64,000 nt of DNA from Morella rubra (lineage: Eukaryota; Streptophyta; Magnoliopsida; Fagales; Myricaceae): NCBI GenBank assembly GCA_003952965.2, contig CM025853.1, positions 24,806,584 to 24,870,583 of the forward strand, in the 5' to 3' direction. The notes beneath the pieces were generated by a model, which was given only the letters and a program-made list of their open reading frames with translations, had not been told where the DNA came from and searched no databases. Made by a program: the position numbers and the translations under genes. Positions 23,478 to 34,296 of this stretch are shown one piece after another (the first letter of the stretch is position 1; each line of letters opens with the position of its first letter).

Positions 23478-25029
23478 TGCAACTGCAAAATCCTAATTCT
23501 ATGAAATTGAAATAAAAAAGCAGAAATCAGAATCAGAAGTAAAACAAAATACTTCTGGAGCTGGATTAAGAATATGCAGAAAATAAGATTGAATCGTAGA
23601 GAACCTCAACAAACTACTGGAATGGAAATTTTACAATCTACCTCCTACTTTTTAAAAACAATGCTTTCCATCTCCAAATAACGTGTTTTGATATAAGTTC
23701 TTGTGAGTACAATCAAAAGAGAGGGGATTGTGAAGGAGGGGTTTTTTGTGTGTACATACCCACAACAAAGGGACGAATTGCTTAAAAAAAAAAACTTTAA
23801 CTATTGTAAACAAATACATGATCACAGTTGCCTAGACACTAGAGTGACACAACATAATACCCAAAGAAATTCAACCCATACTCAGACGAAAACAACTCCT
23901 GAAAAAAAAAATATCGCGAAGAGGGGAAACGAAGTCAGTCATGAGAAGAACATGTGGATCAGCCAACATTATATAATCATAATTCTAAGCATCTATAAAA
24001 TTACCAACCTCTTAAAAGGAGTATATAAAGAATCTACAAGATTGTTTTTCAGTTCACCAAAAACTTCACTTGCCTAAACTAGCAGTAGGTGGGCCAAGTT
24101 TTATATGGGAACTAGTATTCCACGTTACCTTAACAACAGAAGTCCTACTCGAGTCGAAATACAGGACACCAACCAAAAAAAAAATCAAACAACAATATAA
24201 GATATCCATGAATGTCGTAGAAATCCTCATCAACCCTTCTTGCGTACACTCCTTACACCAAGCAATGCACCATAGAAACTACAAATTATACATATACATG
24301 TATCCCAACATGTAATATCACCATTTGATATGGTGTGATAGGCAATAACTCCGGTAAAAAAACTACATTAAAACAAAAAAGGATCAGAAAAAACTTTCGG
24401 CGAGAAGAATTAGCTAGTATACAGCGTATAGATACATATTGCACATTTATTGTCCACATACATGACAAAATGCATAGATATGAGAATTTTGTTCGTTACA
24501 AACATATTGACTCCTTATCAAAATTTAAATTTAGAGAGAGAAAGAGAGAGAGAAGCGCATGACAGAGTACCATTATGACTATGATGTGAGCAACTATATA
24601 TCTGCTGGACTACAAGAAAACCCTATCAGCACGGAGTCAAAGTTTTATAGCAACAGGTCGAGGCTAGGGCTATTTGATTTGTTTGGCTGTAAACCCCAAA
24701 ATGGACAAATTAGGAATGCTGATGGGGTGGTGTGATGGTTTCCTATAATTACCTGTTTTTTAGCTCTAGCAATCGGAGTTTTTTTCTTTTGCTTTTGTCT
24801 AGCAATAGCAATTACTTATAAAAAGATTAGTTCAGCTTCTAAAATCACGTGCTTTTTCAAACTACAACGGCATAATCTTGCAAAACAAAGTTTATATATA
24901 TTGTAAAATACTAAATGGATTTTGAAGACTTGATTTAATTTTCTGTCTGTGGGTTTTTAATCCCAAATAAAGTAGATTCACAAAAACCTTATGTCTTTCC
25001 CATGTTTGGCAGCACAAAAATTTCTTAGA
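23478..25029. other. Intergenic region upstream of RAE1
   Basis: No gene recognised. Frames at 23703-24077 and 24070-24315 lack domains and have no splice support. The only structured item is the dispersed GA-rich repeat at 24519-24613. The likely RAE1 promoter lies in 23478-23900. Confidence 0.5.
24519..24613. repeat. Dispersed repeat, copy 2 (GA-rich)
   Basis: Same series as 13965-14085: TCAAAATTTAAATTTAGAGA, a GA run, AGAAGCGCATGA, AGAGTACCATTATGACTA, GAGCAAC and CTGCTGGACTA. The orientation is the same. The class is unknown. Confidence 0.6.
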
Positions 25030-25529
25030 GGTAAACTCATAGTTAGCCCCCTATGTTTGGGCAAAAATCAAGTTGCTATCTTATTTTTCAATCCAACAAT
25101 TTGAGACCCATAACTTTCAAAACCTATCAATCTTCGCCCCCCGTCTAAATTAGACGTTAAATCAAACGGAAAAGCATGAAAAATGACCAAAATTCCCCTC
25201 CAAAATAAAATTACTAAAAAAATTCATAAAAAATAAAAAATGATATTTTTTTTAAAATATAATATTTTTAAATAAAACTATTGAAACTCTATTTCAATAA
25301 TATATTTATTTTTAATTTATTTTTAAATTTTATATTATTTTTAAAAATTTAGCCTTGGAGGGGCATTTCGGTCATTTTGCATGATTTTCCGTCGGACTTA
25401 ATGCTTGATTTAGACAGGGGGCGAAGATTGATAGGTTTTGAAAGTTATGAGTTTCAAATTGTTGGATTGAAAAATAGGAGTAGCAACTTGATTTTTGCCC
25501 AAACATAGGGGGCTAACTATAAGTTTACC
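25030..25529. mobile_element. 500-bp foldback MITE with about 200-bp arms
   Basis: Left and right halves are inverted copies. The left arm reads GGTAAACTCATAGTTAGCCC and onward through CAAGTTGCTA, CAATCCAACAATTTGAG and CTATCAATCTTCGCCCCC. The right arm gives the reverse complement of the same text, ending GGGGGCTAACTATAAGTTTACC. The centre is AT-only filler. Nothing is coded. The RNA would form a long hairpin and is a likely small-RNA source. The terminal GGTAAACT suggests a MITE, but the superfamily is not settled. Confidence 0.88.
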
Positions 25530-25544
25530 CCAATTTCTTACTTT

Positions 25545-25690
25545 TAAAAAAAATTAAAATTTTGAAAGTTTTGATAGCCAAATAACAAAATCTCAAAATT
25601 TTGGTCAACAAAATTTTTACTCAAATCAAATCATTTCTCTCCACACTTCTTCACAAACTCCCATAAAAATCAATGTCCAACCAAACATCC
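25545..25690. mobile_element. AT-rich MITE-like repeat (family member 2)
   Basis: Shares the phrase series AAAATTTTGAAAG, CTCAAAATTTTGG, TTTTTACTCAAATCAAATCA and TTCTCTCCA with 18790-19045 and 40262-40545. It directly follows the foldback element and carries no frame. Confidence 0.45.
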
Positions 25691-25759
25691 TTAACTTTCT
25701 ACCAACTTTTTACAAGCCCCATAAAAATCAATAAAATCTAACACTACCCATGAAAAGAA

Positions 25760-27260
25760 ACAAGTTTTGGTCAGAACAAACCTTTTGGTCAACAAAACTT
25801 TTGCCCAGAACAAATGCATAAGGATCTACCACATTGACACATCAAAAATTTTAAATCCAACCAAAGCATATATAGTTTTCTGTCAATTAAAAGATATAGA
25901 AAGAGAAGAAAAATGAAGGCTTGAGGGGAGATGTCCTTTTTCTTAAAAGGGGAAGTGGTTGAACAATATCGGTAGTAACAAGATGTCAATTTTATCATAA
26001 AATCCTCATCACCTGCTGATGGCAGATATGTATATGTAAGAATAAATATAGAACTTTGACACTTGTCAACATTATAGAGTGGTGAATATCATCCCACCTG
26101 ATCATCAGCAGGCTTTTCACATCCTCCCAAGAAATGAAGGGATGATTTTCCCTCATCTTTTTCTAGATAATCCAGTCATCTCACAGCACCAAAGTGGCAT
26201 TTGCTTAATTTAGTACATAAATAGAAAATATAACCCATTTTCAAGACATCTTTAAAGAACCGCCAATTATGAAGCCCTACACAAACAACTTCTCATACCC
26301 AAACTAAATGCCTCATTTCATCGCAAGCTACCAAGAACTTCCTTTCACCAAGTTGTATAAGCATAATGTATTTCACAACTAAAAGAAACTAGGTGTACCT
26401 GTACTCCTTTTAGCATGCTCAAATTCATAGTAAAGCCAGGGGTTTGAAAACCATCGCCCAATGCAAATAGAGGATTATTTTGCGACACATGATGTCATGC
26501 AGTGCTTAAACCTCTAGCTCTGATTCACAGAAAAACTGCATTCATCAAATTCTCTTAGAAATATCAAGAAAGTAATGAATAAACTCATAAGCAGCAAGGT
26601 TAATAAAGCCCACTGGGTACAAGGTGGCTCCATGAATAGCACTAACTCAGGACCCAGACCTAAGAACACGCACAGCTCTAGAAATTGGGCGGGCAAGAGC
26701 CCATCTTTTCCCCCATTACGTACCAGTCAGTTCGTACATTAGGTTGAGTCAGTAGCAGAAATCACTCGCAAAACTATTATAAGGTAAATTATCTAAACCC
26801 TATAACTACATAACAGTCCTATTCGTTCAAAAAGTCACTTCCACTTGAGAAAGAAAAAGCTAGAACCTCAGCCAAACTAATTCCCCATAACCTAACCCTC
26901 AGAATTCGCTTCCCGAAAGAAAAGAAAAATAAAGCCAAAACCTTGGGTGGAACATGTACATTGTTTCCAAAATAAAGCCAAAATCAGGTGGAAATGCTAT
27001 CTCGGAATACATGTATATATAGCTCCTCATATTCTTTCCAAACGTATATTGCTTGTTTGAAATATAAACGAGAGCAGGGGAAGAACATATGCATATACGT
27101 AAAGAGTAAATGTGAAGAACGGGTTGAAAAGATGAAGAAAAGGAGGAAAACCTGATGGTAGTGACGGGTGGCCGCTGCTGTGCTGCTTGTCGGTTCACTT
27201 TGCTGTTTAGGGTAGGGCAATTGGAGGAGACGATGAACTGAAGTGAGCGAAGTACTTTTC
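25760..27260 (-). other. Possible transcribed non-coding or unrecognised locus
   Basis: A 5'-exon-like block lies at 27150-27250. On the minus strand it starts after a pyrimidine-rich stretch, encodes a short ATG frame rich in Gln, Ser, Thr and Ala, and ends ACCATCAG followed by GTTTTCC, a possible splice donor. Downstream the DNA is less AT-rich than usual intergenic sequence, but no domain appears in any frame to 25760. It could be an untranslated first exon or a long non-coding RNA gene. Evidence is weak. Confidence 0.25.
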
Positions 27261-27554
27261 TTGTTTGATTTTCTTGTTCTCGTTTTTGTTTTTTTTTTTC
27301 TTGACCTTCTGTTCGATTCTGATTTTTGTTTCGTCTGACCTAAAGGTCGGTGGTTTCTGGGATATGGTTTAGGGTTAAAAGGCCACTGAAATTTACAACC
27401 TGTTTAAAAATGGTCCCCAATTCAATATAATCACTAGCACCCCCAACTTTGGATTCTCCCAACCGACAGCCAAACCGTTGGTTGGGAGCACTGGTCAAGC
27501 CGACTAAATTCGATGGTTAGCCCAGTTCAATTGGTTGAGGTAAAGAGAGTCAGA

Positions 27555-27620
27555 TGAGGCAGAGAGAGAGAGAGGAAAGGTGAGAGAGAGACAGAGACGT
27601 CGAGAAGGGGGGAGGGGAGG
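27555..27620. repeat. GA-rich low-complexity tract
   Basis: Runs of AGAGAG interrupted by GGAAAGG and CAGAGACG. It may be promoter-like, as GA tracts often sit near plant transcription starts. No linked gene was found. Confidence 0.5.
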
Positions 27621-27707
27621 CAACGTCAGCAGCAGGGTGAACGTGGGGATGAAGTTGTGTCGTCACTGGTCAGTGAAGGTGAGGGGCTAGGGTTTGAGCG
27701 ACTGAGA

Positions 27708-27870
27708 CAGTGTTTGGGTATAAAATTATAGTAAAATTTTGTTAAACTTTTCTGTTAGTGTTAAAAAAGAGATGCATTGGAATCGGTGAACGATTGATAA
27801 AAGTAAAGATAAAATTTTAAAGTGTGTTTGATAAAAGTAAAATTTTAACTTCTCAAATACTATGTGAGTG
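27708..27870. mobile_element. Short MITE-like repeat, copy 2
   Basis: Matches 3480-3622 in motif order (TAAAATTTTGTTAAACTTTT, GTTAAAAAAGAG, GATAAAAGTAAAG, AAAGTGTGTTTG). Starts ACAGTGTTTGG and ends CAAATACTATGTGA, which are partly complementary. Non-coding. Confidence 0.5.
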
Positions 27871-28235
27871 AGGGGGAAAAAAAGGAGGGCGAGGGATTTC
27901 TGTTAGGACACTCATTACTATTTTTTTTAAAAAAAAAAAGTTGTGAAATGACTGGGGGGCCCTCGGTTTGGTGCAGTTCGGCACCTTGGACCCCCAAAAC
28001 TAAGGACCAAACTGAGGCCCTCGATTTGGGAAGTCATGGGTCGACAGCCGAACAAGGCCTTCCCATAATCGGCTAGGCCCAGTCAGTTTCGGCCAGTTTT
28101 GGTCAGTTCGATCGGTTTTCAGCCCAAACGTGAATCACTCATAATAATCACTAGTAGTCCTTAGCTTTTTTGTTTGGGAAATTTACAAATACCACATTAG
28201 GTTTTAACGCTTTTTTAAAAAGCTCACTGGGTTTT

Positions 28236-29024
28236 AAAAAATTTTAAAACGCTCACTATTTTTATCATTTTGGTATCAAAACTCACTGATCCCAACGCCG
28301 TTAAACCTGTTTAATGGAAAATCCATCTCGTCCAATCATACTGTGACACGTGTCATTAAATAAATGAAAAATTAATCTAAAATTAATAAAAAAACGTAAT
28401 TAATTTTTTTAAAAAAAAAAGCAAAATACAAAAAAACGGAAGAATCGGGGACCCCCCATCCTTTCACGGTGGAGGGGGAATCACCTCTAGCCGCCCAGAA
28501 CTGGGCGGCCAGAGAGACGGGGGATCCACCCTGGGTAGTGGTCTGGGGGAGGTCCCCCAACCTCCCATAACTGGGGTAGAGGAGGGATTCCTCCTCCCTT
28601 AGCTGGCCGCCCAGTTCTGGGCGGCCATGGGTGGACCCCCTCCACCCGTCGGCGACTAGGTGGGGGTTGGGGGACCTGCCCCAACCCAGACCATCGCCCG
28701 GGGTGGAGGCACCCTCCTTCTGGCCGCTCAGAACTAGGCGACCAGAGGTGGAGGGGGGAGATCCTCCTCCCCCGGCAGCTAGAGGTGGAGGGGGGATCCC
28801 CCTCCACCTTGAAAGGATCGCCCCGATCCTTTCGTTTTTTTTTGTTTTTTGTATTAAAATTAATTGTGTTTTTATTAATTTTAGATTTATTAATTTTAGA
28901 TTTATTTATTTAATTAACCGTGTCATATTGTGATTGGACGGGATGGATTTTCTGTTAAACAGGTCAGCGGCGTTGGATTCAATGAGTTTTGATACCAAAA
29001 TGATAAACCTAATGAGCATTTTGA
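28236..29024. mobile_element. Foldback element with 200-bp AT-rich arms and a GC-rich core
   Basis: The left arm (28236-28450) and right arm (28815-29024) are inverted copies: TTTGGTATCAAAACTCA, AACGCCG, CCTGTTTAA, AAAATCCATC and GTCCAATCA appear on one side and their complements on the other. The core (28450-28815) is sharply GC-rich and holds palindromes: GCCGCCCAGAACTGGGCGGC, GGCCGCCCAG next to CTGGGCGGCC, and GGGGGATCCCCC. Long frames over the core are compositional and cross in both strands, so they are not called as genes. This is a non-autonomous foldback transposon that has expanded or captured a GC-rich minisatellite. Confidence 0.85.
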
Positions 29025-29039
29025 ACTGAGCATCCAAAA

Positions 29040-30030
29040 CAGGAGTGGACTCCAAAGTTCGTCACGTTATCCCTTTTTGTTTTGTCAAAAAAATCTGTTC
29101 GTCACAACCAATCAGATTTTTACACGTGTACATTTCTCCAGTCAAGTTTTGACATATGGTTATCGTTCTAAATCTAACATGTAGGATCTGTAGGTAACTG
29201 TACTTGAGGTTAAGGGAAAAAGACAAAAAGAGCATCTTATTGATATAATTAAGAAATTCAAGGACTGTTGTGTCTACGGTGAAAACGCAAAATCAAGATA
29301 TTATAGTGGATATAAAAAGTAACCAGGGTATAAAAGGACTGTTAAGGGCTTGATGATTCCATTCAATTAATTCAAAATAAGTAGATAACCCAAAAAAAAT
29401 GAATAAATACACTTTGTACTTTTTAATTATGTTGGTCTTTACACTTTCTATCTTAAATTATGAGGTTTTATTACATTACAGTCACCAACTATTAATTTCA
29501 GAAATTGTGCACTCTCCCTTCAAATTTTATATTAATTAGGATGGAAATTAATTTTTATGCTTGAAATTACACTTTTACCCTCCTAAAAATGTGGTAAAAA
29601 AATTATGAAGATCAAATTATGATTTCATGCACCAAAAGATTATGTCTCATTTAAATTGATGAAAAATTTAAAAGAATAGTGCAAAATGTTTGAAATTAAT
29701 AATTAGTAAGTGAAATGTGATAAAAATAATAGTTTATAGTGCAAAGTATCGAGATTGAGACTGTAAAAATGTATTTATCTTGAAAAAAAAAAGTAAAATA
29801 AATCAATATAAAGAGAAATGAGGCCAATGAAGTGATCGCAACCAAAGATGCTACTCTTAGGATTGTCTTAAGCCGCCTCGAATGTATTTTCTGAAACATT
29901 ATAGCAAAGGGGACTATTAGTATAAACATATACTGCATCGACGAGCATATGGCCGCAGAAGATTGATTGAGCTGTAACTCTAGAGCCATTAAAAAAAAAA
30001 AACTGCACTTAGAACTTGTCGGACCGGTGG
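29040..30030. other. AT-rich intergenic DNA
   Basis: No gene seen. The frame covering 29696-30178 on the minus strand is mostly low-complexity hydrophobic sequence and overlaps the CACTA-like end; it is not supported. Confidence 0.5.
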
Positions 30031-30114
30031 GTCTTGACAATCCTGTAGCGGCATTTTTAACGATAGGTGCTAAAAAGACCGTTATTGTAGGCCTGTTTTT
30101 TTTGTAGTAAATTT
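30030..30114 (-). mobile_element. CACTA-like transposon terminus (fragment)
   Basis: On the minus strand the DNA reads TACTACAAAAAAAACAGGCC, then a stem of TTTTTAGCACC with GGTGCTAAAAA-type complement, then AAAAATGCCGCTACAGG. This is the layout of plant CACTA ends (CACTACAAAAAA then subterminal GCCGCTA-type repeats), with the first C changed to T. The other end was not found. Confidence 0.5.
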
Positions 30115-30789
30115 TTGTACAGTCTAGCAACCAAATTGAAAAGATAAATATAATTGCTTCGATCCTTTCCCAAGCCACTGTAAAAGCTTTGGGACCGAAA
30201 TTGATGCCAAACGCCTAGCAAAATCTGGCTCAATCCAATCCCTTGTAACACCAAATCTGCTGTTTGAGCTTATTCCATCGTGCTTTTCTAATATATGTAG
30301 GTGTTATAGATAAGGTTTTGTTATGTTTTTATATGTTTAAAATATACTTAGATTATATATGTCACCTATGCTTATCATATTTTTTTAATAGAAATAATAT
30401 CACATATTTAGATTTCTTTCCTCCTAAATTCATAACTAATACCGATCATGTTAAGAATGTTATAGTATATTATACTATAAACATAATTTTTTCTTTAGAA
30501 AAAAATATATTCTATTTAGAAGAGAATAGAATATTTCTTTTAAATCAATTTTGTTCCCCTTTGATACATATATCTGAATAAAAAAGCACTTCAAATTCCT
30601 TGCCAATTGGCAAAAATATGTTTACAAGCTGAACTAAAAATCTTTGATTTAAAAGATCATCCTGAAACTTAGAAGCACATAAAAAAATAGATGAAAGTTC
30701 ATTTTTTAATAGTATTATATATTTATCCTTTCTCTGATAGGTGCTGAGGAACAACATGTTATGTCTTTTGTAGGATTCTCTCCTGAGCA

Positions 30790-31040
30790 AAAATTATGAG
30801 AGTTATTAGAGTCTCACATTGCTAAAGTAATGTGGGCTATTGTAATCAAAGGTTTATAAATAAGCCTCTCTGTAATCTCTCATCCACACATCAGCGAGTA
30901 CACCAATCTACCCAATTGGGCCTTCCACAGTTGATGTAGATTTATGGATTGAACCACTTAAATCTCGTGTCTCACTTCTCTCTTTCTCTTAGTCTAAATT
31001 ATTTTTTTCTCTTATTTTATTTTTATTTTTATTCTTAATA
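30790..31040 (+). mobile_element. 5' LTR of a non-autonomous LTR element
   Basis: The block contains TCTCACATTGCTAAAGTAAT, a TATA-like GGTTTATAAATAAGCC, and ends at ATTCTTAATA directly before a primer-binding site. The motif set CACATTGCTAA, TATAAA and ATGTAGATTTATGGA recurs in order at 32425-32640, which supports an LTR pair, though the copies have diverged strongly. The start is approximate. Confidence 0.6.
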
Positions 31041-31052
31041 TGGTATCAGAGT
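31041..31052 (+). other. Primer-binding site (initiator Met tRNA)
   Basis: TGGTATCAGAGT matches the plant LTR retrotransposon primer site in 11 of 12 bases, placed right after the LTR end. Confidence 0.8.
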
Positions 31053-32406
31053 CATTTCGATCATATGGCCAAGTTCTCGTTTAGTTCTCTTGTTGGGCTT
31101 TCCAACGCCCCGTTTGGCATCAATCCGGTGAACAAGTATAAACAGAAGTATTACATAAGTTCTAGAGAGAGAGTCTCCTCCCTCTCTCTAGAACCCCCTC
31201 CTTCTTCGCTTGAACAAGCCCCCCTCCCATTTTCTTTGGTGAGGGGAGGAGCTCTGCCTCCCCTCCTTCTTCTCTCCTCCGACTGCCCTTCTAGTGGCCA
31301 GAGTTTCTCTTTTCTTTGCTTTTTCGACCTTCTTTTGGGTCCTTTTTTTTGGTTGTTTTGGGGGTTAGATCCCGGCCTCTCCGGTGGTCTTTGGTGTGCA
31401 CGGCCCCCTTGGTGGGCTTCCTTTCCTCCCGCGTCCAGTTCTAGCCATGAGTGGTGGTAAGCGGCCGGCGCATGAGCTTTCACGCGCCCCCATGTGCGCG
31501 CGTGGATCTCACTTGCCCGACCTATTTTGCCTCCTATTTGGTTGTTTTGTGCCTGTTTTGGAGGTCTCGACCTACCTAGCCGTGCTCAGCCCCCTTGGTG
31601 GTCCCTGTTATCTCTTTCTGGCCACTCTTTGTTGGCGTCTAGAGGTCACGTGCGGCTTTGCGCGCGTGTGATGCTTAGGTGTTCAGTGTTTTTGCTATTT
31701 GTCGCCCCTGGTAAGTTCGTGAGGCCCTTTTGTCGCCCCTGCCACCTCCCTCCGTTTGGTAGACTGCTCCAACCGTTTTTCTCCGATGGATCTTCTTGCC
31801 GCTGCTGTTTTGTGTCGCCTACAGTTGCCCCTTCTCCTTCTCTCCCGTGTGCAGCCAATCATTGCCTAAAGATTGCCCCAAATGAGTCGGATCGCTGCTC
31901 TGATTGCCCCTCCTCTAGTGGAAGCCGCTATCACCTTGAGTAGTGGTTTTGCTGTGTCTCGATCCTTGTGATAGGTTTGTGTTTGTATTATGCTTTGGCT
32001 CTTGTGGCCAGTTTGTGTTTGTATTGTGTGCTGATCCTTGTGGCCAGTTTGTGGTTTTAGTTGTTTCCCGACCCTTGTGGTCATTGGTGGTCCCGGCACT
32101 TGTGTTCGATTATTGTAGGGCTTTTGGGTCCGTTTAGGTTTTTCATTGGCCTTTTGGTCGATTTTCTGTTTTTCACTGGCCTTTTAGTCGATTTTAATAA
32201 ATTATCTTTGTGTAGAAAAAAAAAAGGTTGGTGCAAGGTATGGGTATCAATCCCTTGGCTCACTTTCTGCAACCATCTTGATTACTTTTTTTTTCTCTTT
32301 CTCTTGGGTACCTTCAATATGTGGCATGTTATGTTATTTTGTTCTTTAGCCTCAAATCTCTGTGATATGATTCTCGATGCAATGCAGCCTATATGATGCA
32401 TGTGTT
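31053..32406 (+). mobile_element. GC-rich non-coding interior of a non-autonomous LTR element
   Basis: The interior is much richer in G+C than flanking DNA (about 31170-32130) and has frames in several phases on both strands, none with gag, protease, integrase or RT motifs. A diverged tandem phrase, CTTGTGGCCAGTTTGTG, occurs twice near 32010-32050, with related copies around it. An element with an LTR, primer site and no coding interior fits the LARD type, possibly carrying captured host DNA. Confidence 0.6.
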
Positions 32407-32414
32407 GTGCGTGT

Positions 32415-32680
32415 CAGTAAAGAATATTGGAATCCCACATTGCTAAGTAATGTCGTCTCATGTCACAAGAGAGTTTATATAAAGCTCCCATTGGAATGTC
32501 TATCCACATGAGTAATATGTGGTCTATAAATGAGCTCTTATTGTATTCACTTATGGCACCATTTACGGTGAAGACGTAGCTCATGGGCTAGGCCTTGTCA
32601 TGTAGATGTAGATTTATGGACCTACCAACCCTATATCTTATCTTCCATGTTCTTTTTTTAGTCAATTTTTTTTTCCTCCA
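32415..32680 (+). mobile_element. Probable 3' LTR of the same element
   Basis: Contains TCCCACATTGCTAAGTAATG, GTTTATATAAAGC and GATGTAGATTTATGGACC in the same order as the left LTR. Boundaries are uncertain and no clean target duplication was identified. Confidence 0.5.
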
Positions 32681-32689
32681 TTTTTATAG

Positions 32690-34290
32690 GAATTTTGTAC
32701 CAGAAACGACTGCAATTATAGCCCGATTAGGGTCGTATTCTATGGTTATGATTCTACCATATATGTCTTTTTCATTACGTCGAGAATCGAGCATTGCGTG
32801 TGCTTTATATATGCCTTTTTCATTCTGTCGAAAATCAAGGCATTGCGTGTGCTCAAAGTAGAAGTTTTGTATAAATGTATAACGTATCGTATCTCTCTCT
32901 CTAAATTCTATTATCTGAAAATATCTTTTGAAATTCCATCCTTCAATTTTGACAAGTGATTAGTGATTATGCTGGTATTTTTTTTTTCTATTAGAAACAA
33001 TATAAAACGGTTATATTCTCCTGACCAAATAAACAGTTTTTGAAACGCTTAACCAAAGGGGAAAAAAAAAAGAAAAAGAAGAAGAAGAAGAAGAGATATT
33101 TGTGATGGCAACGCCATTTTCCCAACAGTCCAAACATAATCAACCAAAATGATCAAATTCTCTCTATTTTTTATTTCTACTCGACAGGCAACAACAGAGG
33201 AACTACTACTATGCCTCTTTTGATGGGCTAAAAATTTTCTCAAAATGTTTTCAATTACTTGTTCATAAATTCAACAATTTTCCGCAATCTTCCACGGCTT
33301 GTTACAGACTCTTAACATATTTTTTACAAACCCAAATAAAATCTACACTATTTTTAATAAAAAAAATTTCTGATGATCCAGCTACAAAGCCCATTGAGAC
33401 CTTAATAGGTTGACCTGAGTTTTATAATGATTTAAGAAACTTCAAGAACAATCTTGACTAGTCATTTTGAAGTCAAAATACATGTGGCTAATGCTTTTCT
33501 TGAATTGTTACAAATACTTTTGCGATTATGTTTTGAGATGGCCAACCGAGTGATCGGGCCTGGATTGATGGTCAGGCTGGCTCCCCCAGACGCGGATGGG
33601 CGCCAGTCTGCCGCCCCCATAGAGAGGTTCAACATGCTTGAATTAGCTGCTCTAGTTTTATGTTTTCATTTTCTATTGGGTCCTTTCCTATTGGTACAAT
33701 TATGAAGTTAGGGCGTTAACTGATGGGAATTCCAGTGGGCTGGAAAAGTTCCGATTTTGATATTTTTTATTCTAGTAAATGTATTTGATAGAGCTACTCT
33801 CAGTTTACTATTTACGAGTTTGTTTTCAGTGTCCCAATTTACTGAGTCTTGGATAATTACGACCAAGCTGTTCGGGCTGTCGCATAATAAATTCCCATGC
33901 TCGGGACATTTGCTAATCAAAGTTTTAATTTATGAAAGTTGACGAAAAAATAATAATTCGAATGAACTTATTATGATTTGATAGAGAGAATTATTTTATT
34001 GACAATGTGCACAGAAACCCCATTCCAAAAGCGCTTCCGAACAAGACAATTGCATCAAAATTGCACATCTAATTGCGCTGAGTTAAGAAAGCAAGAGAAT
34101 AATAAACTTCAGGAAGAACACGGTCTTTCCACAATTCCTCCACCTCCAGCCAAAAAACCCCAACAAAACTCCCAGTTTTTGCAACCATACCTAGTGCAAA
34201 CCAGTTTTTTCACATAATCCATAAAAGAAATACAGTTTCACAGAAGGCAGGCATTACAATAAATATCTTTAATGAGCCCAATGACCTAAG
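32690..34290. other. Intergenic region downstream of CCT2
   Basis: No gene recognised. A GAA-type run lies at 33060-33095. A locally GC-rich stretch at 33540-33640 sits in a 83-codon frame (33454-33705) with no domain I know and may be a fragment of a mobile element or lost exon. The rest is AT-rich. Confidence 0.5.
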
Positions 34291-34296
34291 GTATCT

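Noticed and set aside
28372..28933. Overlapping 60-106-codon frames on both strands in the GC-rich foldback core, rich in Pro, Gly and Arg
   Set aside because: They overlap on opposite strands, follow palindromes and have no domain. They are an effect of base composition inside a transposon.
29696..30178. 160-codon frame on the minus strand
   Set aside because: The C-terminal half is low-complexity AT-rich translation and the N-terminal half covers the CACTA-like terminus. No family was recognised.
31065..31943. Frames of 95-149 codons in the GC-rich LTR element interior
   Set aside because: Several frames on both strands are open over the same DNA, with no known domain or consistent coding bias, and no splice signals link them.
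33454..33705. 83-codon frame with a GC-rich centre
   Set aside because: Half of it is AT-rich hydrophobic translation, no domain is recognisable, and no splice or regulatory context supports a gene.
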